8,715 nucleotides of DNA from G039029935 sp039029935 (GTDB lineage Bacteria > Chloroflexota > Anaerolineae > Caldilineales > Caldilineaceae): the NCBI GenBank assembly GCA_039029935.1, contig JBCCFC010000542.1, positions 1 to 8,715 on the forward strand, read 5' to 3'. The first letter of the stretch is position 1. Every line of letters starts with the position of its first letter. The translations under genes were made by a program, and so were the position numbers. Below are positions 1 to 5,542 of this stretch, piece after piece. The notes below the pieces were generated by a model. The model had not been told where the DNA came from. It saw only the letters and a program-made list of their open reading frames with translations, and ran no database searches.

Positions 1-45
1 AATCAGCAGGTCAGCTAGTCAGCAATCAGCAGGTCAGCTAGTCAG
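1..45. repeat. 23-bp tandem repeat, family A (about 2 copies)
   Basis: Two near-perfect copies of a 23-bp unit at 1-23 and 24-45; the second lacks its last base. The array may continue left of the window. Read on the minus strand, each unit is built from three short pieces of 8, 8 and 7 bases that all begin CTGA (CTGACTAG, CTGACCTG, CTGATTG). It lies downstream of serS. I see no reading frame or rho-independent terminator here. Confidence 0.85.
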
Positions 46-55
46 AATCCAATCA

Positions 56-141
56 CCGGATACCAACCTACTGACCCACCGAATACCAACCTACCGACCC
101 ACCGAATACTGACCTACCGACCCGCCGAATACCGACCTACT
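56..141. repeat. 23-bp tandem repeat, family B (3.7 copies) overlapping the serS stop codon
   Basis: Units start at 56, 79, 102 and 125. Each is 23 bp and differs from the next at a few positions; the fourth is partial. On the minus strand a unit divides into TCGGTAGG, TCGGTAT and TCGGTGGG, an 8+7+8 layout like that of the neighbouring array although the sequence differs. The fourth unit runs into serS, so the last Gln codon and the TAG stop (137-142) match repeat sequence. Ten unrelated bases (46-55) separate the two arrays. Confidence 0.85.
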
Positions 142-1438
142 GGATCACCTCAAGCCCACCCATATACGGTCGCAGCACCTCTGGTACAACCACAGAGCCA
201 TCTGCCTGTTGGTTGTTTTCGAGAATGGCAATGATGATACGGGGCAGGGCCAACCCTGAGCCGTTGAGTGTATAGACAAACTCGTTGCGGCTGGTCTTCT
301 TGCCATCTTCATTCTCGCTTTGTGTGCGGAAACGGATGTTGGCACGGCGTGCTTGGAAATCTCGGAAGAGTGAGCAAGAGCTAACCTCCAGCCACTCGCC
401 ACAACCAGCAGCCCAGACCTCCAAGTCATATTTGATACAAGCCACAAAAGAGAGATCGCCCGTTGCAATCGCTAGGCGTCGATAGGGCAACCCCAGTCGT
501 TCCAGCAATTCCTCTGCATCTCTGGTCAAAGACTCCAACTCATCACGACCGCTGTCGGGGTGAACCAGCTTGACCATCTCCACCTTCTGGAACTGGTGAA
601 CGCGTTTGATCCCACGTACATCTTTGCCCGCAGACACTTTTTCGCGCCGGAAACAAGGTGTAGAGGCGACGTATTTGATGGGCAACTGGTCCTCATCCAG
701 AATTTCATCACGGTGGATATTGGTCACTGGCACTTCCGCTGTTGGAATCAGCCAGTAATCTTCCTCGTGATCCTGATAAAGCACATCGCCAAATTTGGGC
801 AGATTGCCCGTGCCTTCCATGCTATGGGTGCGCACCAAGAATGGTGGGTAGATCTCCTCATAGCCATGCTCGTTGATGTGAACATCCAAGAACCAGTTGG
901 TCAACGCCCGTTGTAACCGCGCCCCCGCTTTCTTCAGCAGATAGAAGCGGCTACCAGAGATTTTTACACCGCGTTCAATGTCAATGACATCCAAGTTTGT
1001 GCCTACATCCCAATGCGGTAACGGCTCAAAGTCAAAGGTTGGCTTATCACCCCACTCACTCAGCGTCATGTTGCCATCTTCATCTGCTGCAACAGGCACA
1101 TCTGGGTCGGGTGGATTGGGAATGCGCATCATGGCGTCGTGAAAGTCTGCTTCCACCTGATTCAAATGCACATCAATGGCATCAATCTCATCACCAATTG
1201 TGCTCATCCTTGCTTTCATGGCATTGGCTTCATCCACCTTCTTCTCGCGGAAGAGCAAGCCAATCTGCTTTGAGCCGGTATTCCGTTCTGCCCGCAACGC
1301 CTCAACCTTTGTCAACAACTCGCGGCGTTCCTCATCCAGTGCCAACGCCTTCTCCCAAGGTGCATCCAAATCATGTAACTTTTGCATGGCTTCTGCCAAT
1401 GCATCGCGATTTTCTCGCATCCAACGAATATCAAGCAT
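137..1438 (-). CDS. serS: Seryl-tRNA synthetase
   Basis: Charges tRNA-Ser (and tRNA-Sec where present) with serine using ATP; a cytoplasmic class II synthetase. The 433 residues match the usual bacterial length. Residues 1-105 form the helical, coiled-coil tRNA-binding arm, opening MLDIRWMREN as is typical. The class II core follows: motif 1 around 178-203, the serine-binding TAE at 233-235, motif 2 at 262-288 (FRRE at 263-266, then SAGKDVRG), and motif 3 at 392-408 with Arg400. The YDLEVW and EVSSCS blocks (337-342, 351-356) are also family hallmarks. The ATG is preceded by GGAG (1447-1450) eight bases upstream. The gene is monocistronic behind a T-box leader, so expression should rise when uncharged tRNA-Ser accumulates. 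The stop codon lies inside a minisatellite. Confidence 0.98.
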   Translation of the reverse strand: MLDIRWMRENRDALAEAMQKLHDLDAPWEKALALDEERRELLTKVEALRAERNTGSKQIGLLFREKKVDEANAMKARMSTIGDEIDAIDVHLNQVEADFHDAMMRIPNPPDPDVPVAADEDGNMTLSEWGDKPTFDFEPLPHWDVGTNLDVIDIERGVKISGSRFYLLKKAGARLQRALTNWFLDVHINEHGYEEIYPPFLVRTHSMEGTGNLPKFGDVLYQDHEEDYWLIPTAEVPVTNIHRDEILDEDQLPIKYVASTPCFRREKVSAGKDVRGIKRVHQFQKVEMVKLVHPDSGRDELESLTRDAEELLERLGLPYRRLAIATGDLSFVACIKYDLEVWAAGCGEWLEVSSCSLFRDFQARRANIRFRTQSENEDGKKTSRNEFVYTLNGSGLALPRIIIAILENNQQADGSVVVPEVLRPYMGGLEVIQ

Positions 1439-1458
1439 AGTTCGTACTCCGATCTTGC

Positions 1459-1542
1459 ATACTACAGCGGATTAGGGATAGAAACGGATTTTGTTTCGCG
1501 CAGAGGTCAAAATCCGTTCCTCGCCTAAATCCGTTGTAGTAT
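1459..1542. mobile_element. MITE-like imperfect inverted repeat (84 bp) in the serS leader
   Basis: Two 35-bp arms (1459-1493 and 1508-1542) are inverted copies matching at 29 of 35 positions, with a 14-base loop at 1494-1507. The outer ends read TACTACA...TGTAGTA, so the element can be described as CTACA-ended termini flanked by TA dinucleotides. TA flanks are typical of target duplication by IS630/Tc1-mariner-type transposases; assignment to that group is inference, and no transposase is present. In the serS mRNA it would fold into a long hairpin ending 8 bases before the GGAG ribosome binding site. It could instead be a REP-type or terminator-like palindrome. Confidence 0.6.
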
Positions 1543-1553
1543 TTCACTAAAGC

Positions 1554-1596
1554 AAAAAAAGCCACCTTCACCCTGAAACTTATTCAGGACGAAGAT
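1554..1596 (-). terminator. Intrinsic terminator of the serS T-box leader
   Basis: On the minus strand 1596-1583 pairs with 1577-1564 to give a 14-bp stem (three G-U pairs) closing a 5-base loop (1578-1582). Then come GGC and seven U residues (1560-1554). The 5' arm contains CGTCCTGA, which can pair alternatively with the T-box sequence upstream; this competition is the switch. Confidence 0.9.
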
Positions 1597-1802
1597 GACT
1601 TTATATAGTCTACCTACGTGGTACCACCTGAGTTTACAGAAAGCACAATACCCTTCTGCCTCATTCACATTAACGACGTGTCACCGCTCGGCCATTGCCT
1701 GCCAAGAACTGAAGAAATGCTACCCTATCTGCCGTCTGTTGCTTCACACCACCCAGCAACTCTCTGAAAAACAAACAATGACAGGTTTTGGTTTCCCTCA
1801 AC
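1554..1802 (-). promoter_or_regulatory. T-box riboswitch controlling serS (probable Ser AGC specifier)
   Basis: A cis-acting RNA that senses uncharged tRNA and allows read-through into serS. Stem I: a lower helix of about 10 bp (1793-1802 with 1708-1717), an upper helix GACAG/CTGCC (1780-1784 with 1729-1733), the conserved AGAGAG (1760-1765), and an apical TTGCT/AGCAA helix with an 11-base loop GGGTGGTGTGA. In the specifier loop AGC (1719-1721) is followed by A just before the lower helix, a proper position for a serine codon. Stem III is CAGAAGG/CTTTCTG. The T-box core AGGTGGTACCACG lies at 1617-1629. The antiterminator pairs TCAGG with CCTGA and ACG with CGT around a TGGTACC bulge, exclusive with the terminator. 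All pairings were found by eye; the specifier assignment is less certain than the T-box itself. Confidence 0.93.
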
Positions 1803-1828
1803 GTTATTATGATTATGTTGTTGTTATG

Positions 1829-1859
1829 GGTGAACATTCACCAATCTTTGCAAAGATTG
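1829..1859. repeat. Two adjacent perfect palindromes at the start of the serS leader
   Basis: CAATCTTTGCAAAGATTG (1842-1859) is an 18-bp perfect palindrome. GGTGAACATTCACC (1829-1842) is a 14-bp inverted repeat with a two-base centre; the two share one base. They fall at or just after the predicted transcription start, so they could be 5'-end RNA hairpins or an operator. Neither belongs to the standard T-box structure. Confidence 0.7.
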
Positions 1860-1865
1860 ATTTAT

Positions 1866-1894
1866 ATGATACGCGATTCGCTGACCGTTGTCAA
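1866..1894 (-). promoter_or_regulatory. Sigma-70-type promoter of serS
   Basis: On the minus strand: -35 TTGACA (1889-1894, consensus), a 17-bp spacer, and -10 TATCAT (1866-1871, 5 of 6). Transcription should begin near 1859, giving a leader of about 420 bases that includes the whole T-box. Confidence 0.85.
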
Positions 1895-1961
1895 CCCCCA
1901 ATTTTTGTAAGCTGGTGGTCTCCCAGAAAAATTGTTACTGCCTTTTTGATTTTAGACGAAG

Positions 1962-2366
1962 TCAATCTCCAACAAAGTCAATAAGCGATATAGCGGTATC
2001 TGGAAATTTTTTGACAATTTGTTTGTCCATCGTCACCAAAGGCACATTCATTGCCTCTGCCAAGGCAACAAACTCACAATCATAAGATGAACACTGACTT
2101 TGTTTTGCCAACGCCAAAACTTGGGACGATGAGGCTTCATATTCTTTGCCAGACATGAGCGAAGTCGCCTTGTCAATGATAATATTGGCTTCTTCTAGAG
2201 TAATCATGTTTTGCCGGATGTGAATTGCTAGGACATTCATCAGCTCGCTTCGCCAAAGAAATGGGGCAATCCATTCACTATCTTTCTCAAGAGCCTGCTC
2301 CACCTTAGGTGTATAAGGTCCATCAATATAAAGATAGCCAATGATATTTGTATCCACAGTAATCAT
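1962..2366 (-). CDS. vapC: PIN-domain ribonuclease toxin, VapC family
   Basis: A 134-residue toxin of a type II toxin-antitoxin pair. Family members are Mg-dependent endoribonucleases that cut tRNA, rRNA or mRNA and are held inactive by their antitoxin; the target here is unknown. The PIN fold is seen from N-terminal VDTN (Asp5), SELMNVL (Glu41), YDCEFVALAE (Asp96) and VTMDKQIVKKFP (Asp114). These are the expected acidic metal ligands and all are present, so the toxin looks intact. The ATG overlaps the antitoxin stop codon by four bases (ATGA at 2363-2366), indicating translational coupling. I see no terminator after it; the serS promoter lies about 70 bp downstream. The region looks AT-richer than its neighbours, consistent with horizontal acquisition. 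Confidence 0.93.
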   Translation of the reverse strand: MITVDTNIIGYLYIDGPYTPKVEQALEKDSEWIAPFLWRSELMNVLAIHIRQNMITLEEANIIIDKATSLMSGKEYEASSSQVLALAKQSQCSSYDCEFVALAEAMNVPLVTMDKQIVKKFPDTAISLIDFVGD

Positions 2367-2611
2367 AATCGCCCCATATTTTTAGCGGCGTCAAATTTCT
2401 CATGACTAATTGGTTTTCCTTCGGTAAACTTACGAACTTCGCGAGCCTCATCCAGAATTTTTTTGACATCTCTCCTTCCTCGACGATGACTTACACGTTC
2501 TTCAATACAAATAATGATTTCATTATTGATTGAACGTCGATTTGTTTTGGCAGATGCCTTCAACAGTTCATATAGTTTGTCTGGTATATTCTTAATCGTA
2601 ATTGTTGCCAT
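2363..2611 (-). CDS. Ribbon-helix-helix antitoxin (FitA/Arc-like)
   Basis: The 82-residue partner of the PIN toxin. Residues 1-40 form an RHH DNA-binding domain: a strand (ATITIKNIP), then two helices containing LYELLKASAK and NRRSINNEII. The tail (about 45-82) is charged and helical and ends KNMGRL; in this family the C-terminus wraps the toxin. The frame stays open to 2683, but the longer form lacks an RHH-like start and would begin inside the promoter. ATG at 2609-2611 begins exactly at the RHH strand and follows GGGGG (2616-2620). It should repress its own promoter together with the toxin. It resembles FitA-type rather than AbrB-type VapB antitoxins, so no symbol is given. Confidence 0.9.
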   Translation of the reverse strand: MATITIKNIPDKLYELLKASAKTNRRSINNEIIICIEERVSHRRGRRDVKKILDEAREVRKFTEGKPISHEKFDAAKNMGRL

Positions 2612-2631
2612 TATTCCCCCGTAATTAAAAT

Positions 2632-2667
2632 CATCGTACAACCAAGATGGAACCATTATACAACCGA
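2632..2667. promoter_or_regulatory. Direct-repeat candidate operator for the antitoxin
   Basis: Two 14-bp copies, CATCGTACAACCAA (2632-2645) and CATTATACAACCGA (2654-2667), agree at 11 of 14 positions and are spaced exactly 22 bp apart, about two helical turns. The second copy covers the -10 hexamer. RHH antitoxins commonly bind such paired sites cooperatively, so autorepression is the natural reading. This is inference from position and spacing. Confidence 0.55.
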
Positions 2668-2683
2668 TATGCCAAATCGTCAA
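2655..2683 (-). promoter_or_regulatory. Promoter of the toxin-antitoxin operon
   Basis: On the minus strand: -35 TTGACG (2678-2683), a 17-bp spacer, and a consensus -10 TATAAT (2655-2660). Start is expected near 2648, about 37 bases before the antitoxin ATG. This also argues for the 82-residue antitoxin over the longer frame. Confidence 0.85.
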
Positions 2684-2712
2684 GCGAAAAGAGCAATTTT
2701 CATACTCACCGA

Positions 2713-3873
2713 CTACTGAACCTCCGGTGCGGCATAGGCCAATTCCAATGCCTTCGTCGTCACTTCACGATAAATCTCAACCAAATGATCATAGATTAAC
2801 TCGTTTTGATCTTTCTGTGGTACATCACCTGTACGGCCTGTTGTTGCGCCACCCGAAAAGAGGGGTGGCCCCACACTACGCAGCAACGTCAACTCGACAC
2901 CGACAGGAGCGATATGTGGTTGAAAGTGCTCGATGTCGCTGGTGCTGCCCCAATACGTGTCAATCTGGTTGGCAAGTTGTGGTCCTTGCTCAAGGGCGGC
3001 GTCATTTTCCAATGCATCAACAGCTTGCCCTGCCGATGCAAGATTATTCCTCGCTGCTTGCTGAACAGACGACTGTGGTATCGCTGCGGCATGACCCGTC
3101 GAGGTCCGTGTCACCACTCTATCGGTAAAATGCTGGTTGGTGTATGTGCGTTCGGGTGGTTTTGTCGGTCCATCACTGGGTTTGCTTGCGCTGACCGAAC
3201 GCGAGCTGGGTGGGCTGGAAACATCCGCCTGTGTAGAACGTCCTGAGTTCGGTAGATTGGTGCGTCGCTGGTTCAACACCTGCATGATCTGCTGACGATC
3301 ACGCCCTCGAAATCGTAGCAGGAGCCAGGGATCGGTTTCGAGCATGTCACCAAATGTGTGGTAGACAGCCAGCAGCGGACGAATTGCACGTTCAGGCGAG
3401 GTTGCTGTAATCGTCAGCGGTCCCATATCCTGCGCAATTTCATCAGTATCATTAGTGTCTGCTGACACCTGTTCCTGTGCATCTGTTTTACGCTTGCTAC
3501 GATTCCATTCAAGCGTAATCTGTAACTGGTCTGCACGGAATGGAAAGAGCGGTGAACCCAGTGCCACAAAGATGGATTCCAATTCGGTGGGCAGCGCACC
3601 TGTCAGCAATTGTGGCGCCAACAGTGTCTGGTTCTGCAAGGCGTGGAGCGCACGGTCCCACTCCGCATCGGTGAGCGGTTCGAGCACAATCGTGATGGTC
3701 GATGTCCCCAACTCACGGTCACGTACTTTGGCCTGAATCTGTCCCGTGACCACTTCTAAACGCTGGACGCGGCTTCCAGAAAAGGTCTTTTTATCGAGGT
3801 GTACCTCATCAAGCAGAGATAGCTCAACCAACACCTCAAGCCATTGTTGTGTCCACCAGCTTATTCCTTGCAT
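2713..3873 (-). CDS. SWIM-family protein (COG4279-like) lacking the zinc-binding motif
   Basis: A 386-residue protein whose framework matches SWIM zinc-finger proteins, often encoded beside SNF2-type helicases. Seen: WWTQQWLEVL (6-15); a strand-rich block with LEPLTDAEWDRALHAL (64-79); ALPTELESIFVALGSPLFP (93-111); LLAVYHTFGDMLETDPWLLLRFRGRDR (167-193); and near the end LRSVGPPLF plus a helical tail. Residues 205-260 are a low-complexity Ser/Pro/Thr linker. In the family the block before AVYY is the zinc motif CxC...CxH. Here residues 155-166 read ITATSPERAIRP, all four ligands are gone, and the protein has no cysteine at all. A polar stretch (about 122-152) precedes it. The frame extends to a TTG at 3900, but the predicted start of transcription near 3912 and GAGAGG just before the ATG at 3871-3873 favour the shorter form. 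Function unknown. Confidence 0.75.
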   Translation of the reverse strand: MQGISWWTQQWLEVLVELSLLDEVHLDKKTFSGSRVQRLEVVTGQIQAKVRDRELGTSTITIVLEPLTDAEWDRALHALQNQTLLAPQLLTGALPTELESIFVALGSPLFPFRADQLQITLEWNRSKRKTDAQEQVSADTNDTDEIAQDMGPLTITATSPERAIRPLLAVYHTFGDMLETDPWLLLRFRGRDRQQIMQVLNQRRTNLPNSGRSTQADVSSPPSSRSVSASKPSDGPTKPPERTYTNQHFTDRVVTRTSTGHAAAIPQSSVQQAARNNLASAGQAVDALENDAALEQGPQLANQIDTYWGSTSDIEHFQPHIAPVGVELTLLRSVGPPLFSGGATTGRTGDVPQKDQNELIYDHLVEIYREVTTKALELAYAAPEVQ

Positions 3874-3918
3874 AACCCTCTCAATTTCATTATCAATCAA
3901 ACATAGTACGGTTTACAG

Positions 3919-3947
3919 AGAATAGCATAGGCTTTTGCACGTGTCAA
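3919..3947 (-). promoter_or_regulatory. Promoter of the SWIM-family gene
   Basis: On the minus strand: -35 TTGACA (3942-3947), a 17-bp spacer, and a weaker -10 TATTCT (3919-3924, 4 of 6). Start is expected near 3912, about 39 bases before the ATG at 3873. A TTG start at 3900 would leave a leader of only about 12 bases with no ribosome binding site. Confidence 0.65.
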
Positions 3948-3988
3948 AGGATACACCGCTTAAAGGGAATCAAGAAAATGTCAGGTCT

Positions 3989-4017
3989 TTGTTAATATTT
4001 CCGCAATTTGATATAAT
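3989..4017 (+). promoter_or_regulatory. Promoter of the SDR-led operon
   Basis: A consensus -10 TATAAT (4012-4017) lies 17 bp after a weaker -35 TTGTTA (3989-3994). Start is expected near 4024, giving a leader of about 87 bases. It diverges from the SWIM-gene promoter, with about 40 bp between the two -35 boxes. Confidence 0.7.
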
Positions 4018-4047
4018 CCGTGAAGCTCTGAATACGGCCTTTTCATT

Positions 4048-4076
4048 GGATAAGGATGGGATAAGGAACTGATAAG
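4048..4076 (+). repeat. GGATAAGGA direct repeats in the SDR leader
   Basis: Two perfect 9-bp copies of GGATAAGGA (4048-4056 and 4059-4067) sit 11 bp apart, with a partial third copy GATAAG at 4071-4076. The one-turn spacing downstream of the predicted start could mark a regulator site. It may also be chance in a purine-rich leader. Confidence 0.4.
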
Positions 4077-4110
4077 CATTTCTGTAGACTTACGATCAAG
4101 GAGACTCAAC

Positions 4111-4938
4111 ATGAAAGAACTATTTTCGCTAGAGGGAAAAACAGCATTGGTGACAGGTGGATCGGTTGGGATTGGGGCGATGATTGCCGAGGGCTTTGTC
4201 CATTTTGGGGCCAAGGTTTACATCGTTGCGCGGCGTGAAGATGTCTTGAAACAGAAACAGGAGGAGTTGGCGAAAGTCGGGTCGTGTGAGTATATCGTCG
4301 CCGATGTCGGTTCTGTTGCTGGCATCAAGGAATTGGCACAAGCCTACGGTGAGCGCGAAGAATCACTTGATATTCTGGTCAACAACGCTGGCATCAGCGA
4401 TGGTCGTAGAGCTATCGAAGACGTGACGGAAGAACTATGGGACTCCGTGATGGACCTCAATCTCAAAGCCATCTTTTTTATGACGCAAGCATTTTTGCCC
4501 TTCCTTCGCGTAGGGGCTTCTCCAGAAACACCAAGAAACGTCATCAATATCGCCTCTATCGACGGCTGCGGTAAGCTCAACCCCTCGTACAACTATGCAT
4601 ATGGCGCCAGCAAAGCAGGTGTCATCCACTTGGGTCGGCACTTGGGTGACAGTTTGGCGTGGGAAGGCATTCAGGTCAATACCATCTCACCGGGCGACTA
4701 CCCAACCGATTTGAACAAGACTGCTCGTGATCACACCGATGAACTGAAAAAGATGACTCCAGCCAAGCGTGTTGGAGACATGGAGAGTATGGCAGGGGCA
4801 GCGATCTTTCTTGCGTCGCGGGCGGGCAACTTCAATGTCGGCTCAAATCTTGTTGTGGATGGCGGCGAGAGTGTGCGCGGTGTCCAGCGGGCATTTTTTG
4901 CCAAGATTTGGCCGGGTGCGATTCATTTGGAGAGGTAG
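4111..4938 (+). CDS. Short-chain dehydrogenase/reductase, RhlG/3-oxoacyl reductase-like
   Basis: A 275-residue classical SDR, a cytosolic NAD(P)-dependent oxidoreductase. Motifs: nucleotide-binding TGGSVGIG (15-22), NNAG (91-94), and the catalytic tetrad Asn117, Ser149, Tyr164, Lys168 (YGASK). Arg41-Arg42 after the second strand points to NADPH rather than NADH. The stretch GSCEYIVADVGSVAG (57-71) through LDILVNNAG, together with the long loop at 133-143, recalls RhlG-type beta-ketoacyl reductases. The true substrate cannot be read from the sequence. The C-terminus runs about 20 residues past the usual DGG end. ATG follows AAGGAG (4098-4103) seven bases upstream. It is the first gene of a probable four-gene operon, 15 bp before the endonuclease V gene. 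Confidence 0.92.
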   Translation: MKELFSLEGKTALVTGGSVGIGAMIAEGFVHFGAKVYIVARREDVLKQKQEELAKVGSCEYIVADVGSVAGIKELAQAYGEREESLDILVNNAGISDGRRAIEDVTEELWDSVMDLNLKAIFFMTQAFLPFLRVGASPETPRNVINIASIDGCGKLNPSYNYAYGASKAGVIHLGRHLGDSLAWEGIQVNTISPGDYPTDLNKTARDHTDELKKMTPAKRVGDMESMAGAAIFLASRAGNFNVGSNLVVDGGESVRGVQRAFFAKIWPGAIHLER

Positions 4939-4953
4939 GATTAAGTGTAAATC

Positions 4954-5502
4954 ATGATTGCCTGTATTGATGTTGACTATCGAACAAACGGGGATACCCA
5001 ACGCGAATTTGGTGTGGCAGCCTGTCTCACCATGGAAACATGGACCAGTTCAGTGCCTACCAGCGAGCATATCGCCGTGATTGAACCGATTGAACCGTAT
5101 GTCCCAGGCCAGTTTTATCGACGTGAATTACCGTGCATACTTGCTGTATTGGAAAAAATAGCTCCAGAGCATACACCCGATGCGATTATCGTGGATGGCT
5201 ATGTGTGGTTGCCAGAGCAGAAAAAAGGGTTGGGTATGCATCTGTATGAAGCCTTAGAGACGCAGATTCCGGTTATTGGTGTGGCGAAGAAAACGTTTGC
5301 AGGACTTGATAGTTCGGATGATGATGCACAAAAAAGAGTTGCGATGGTGTATCGTGGACAAAGCAAAAAGCCACTCTATGTCACAGCAATGGGCATCCCC
5401 GTGGTAGAGGCAGCAACACACATTGAGTCCATGCATGGCGACCATCGTTTGCCCACGCTGCTAAAACAGGTGGATCAACTCTGTAGACGCCCTCTCGATT
5501 GA
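4954..5502 (+). CDS. Divergent endonuclease V family protein
   Basis: A 182-residue nuclease-like protein. Canonical endonuclease V cuts DNA, or in some organisms RNA, next to deaminated bases such as inosine. The acidic triad is recognisable: Asp6 in IDVDY, Glu58 in YVPGQFYRRELP, and Asp81 in IIVDGYVW; Lys112 in GVAKK is also kept. The DGxGxxHPR block is replaced by DGYVWLPEQKKGLG, and the usual [SG]GH near the end by AMGIPV. The N-terminal segment is missing relative to the usual roughly 220 residues. The same pattern (YVPGxFYRRELP, DGYVWL, GLGxHLYEAL, RLPTLLK) belongs to a shorter known subfamily, so it is not a truncation. Substrate is unproven. There is no clear Shine-Dalgarno near the ATG; GAGAGG and AGGA overlap the end of the SDR gene 15-25 bases upstream, so coupling is likely. 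Confidence 0.82.
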   Translation: MIACIDVDYRTNGDTQREFGVAACLTMETWTSSVPTSEHIAVIEPIEPYVPGQFYRRELPCILAVLEKIAPEHTPDAIIVDGYVWLPEQKKGLGMHLYEALETQIPVIGVAKKTFAGLDSSDDDAQKRVAMVYRGQSKKPLYVTAMGIPVVEAATHIESMHGDHRLPTLLKQVDQLCRRPLD

Positions 5503-5542
5503 GGACTGTATAAGGCAGGACTGTATAAGGCAGGATTGTATG
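5502..5542 (+). repeat. 15-bp tandem repeat carrying Shine-Dalgarno cores (2.7 copies)
   Basis: The unit AGGACTGTATAAGGC occurs perfectly at 5502-5516 and 5517-5531. A third partial copy, AGGATTGTATG, at 5532-5542 supplies both an AGGA ribosome binding site and the ATG of the substrate-binding protein. The first copy begins on the last base of the endonuclease V stop codon. The array therefore fills the whole 37-bp gap between the two genes. Confidence 0.85.

Noticed and set aside
1..136. CRISPR array, suggested by short regular repeats.
   Set aside because: The units are directly tandem with no unique spacers, 23 bp long and diverging from copy to copy; no cas gene is in the window.
997..1440. 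Open frame of 147 codons on the plus strand inside serS.
   Set aside because: Antisense to a gene with complete SerRS motifs; the translated product is rich in His, Ser and Pro and looks like a shadow frame.
1459..1542. Promoter carried by the MITE-like element (TTGACC on the minus strand near 1503-1508).
   Set aside because: No acceptable -10 box lies 16-18 bases downstream, so I do not call a second serS promoter.
1674..1705. Minus-strand sequence TGGCCGAGCGGT looks like the D-arm of a tRNA-Ser or tRNA-Leu gene.
   Set aside because: No acceptor stem, anticodon arm or T-arm GTTCGA follows at the right distances, and the segment falls in the Stem I to Stem III region of the T-box leader.
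1895..1961. Terminator after the toxin gene.
   Set aside because: Only weak, interrupted pairings are visible and no stem is followed by a T run, so none is called.
1595..1984. Open frame of 129 codons on the plus strand upstream of serS.
   Set aside because: It runs antisense through the T-box leader, the serS promoter and the vapC end. It has no recognisable domain and no ribosome binding site.
3874..3900. TTG start at 3900 for the SWIM-family gene, adding nine residues.
   Set aside because: It would leave a leader of only about 12 bases after the predicted transcription start, and it has no Shine-Dalgarno. The ATG at 3871-3873 sits behind GAGAGG and begins just before the conserved WW block.
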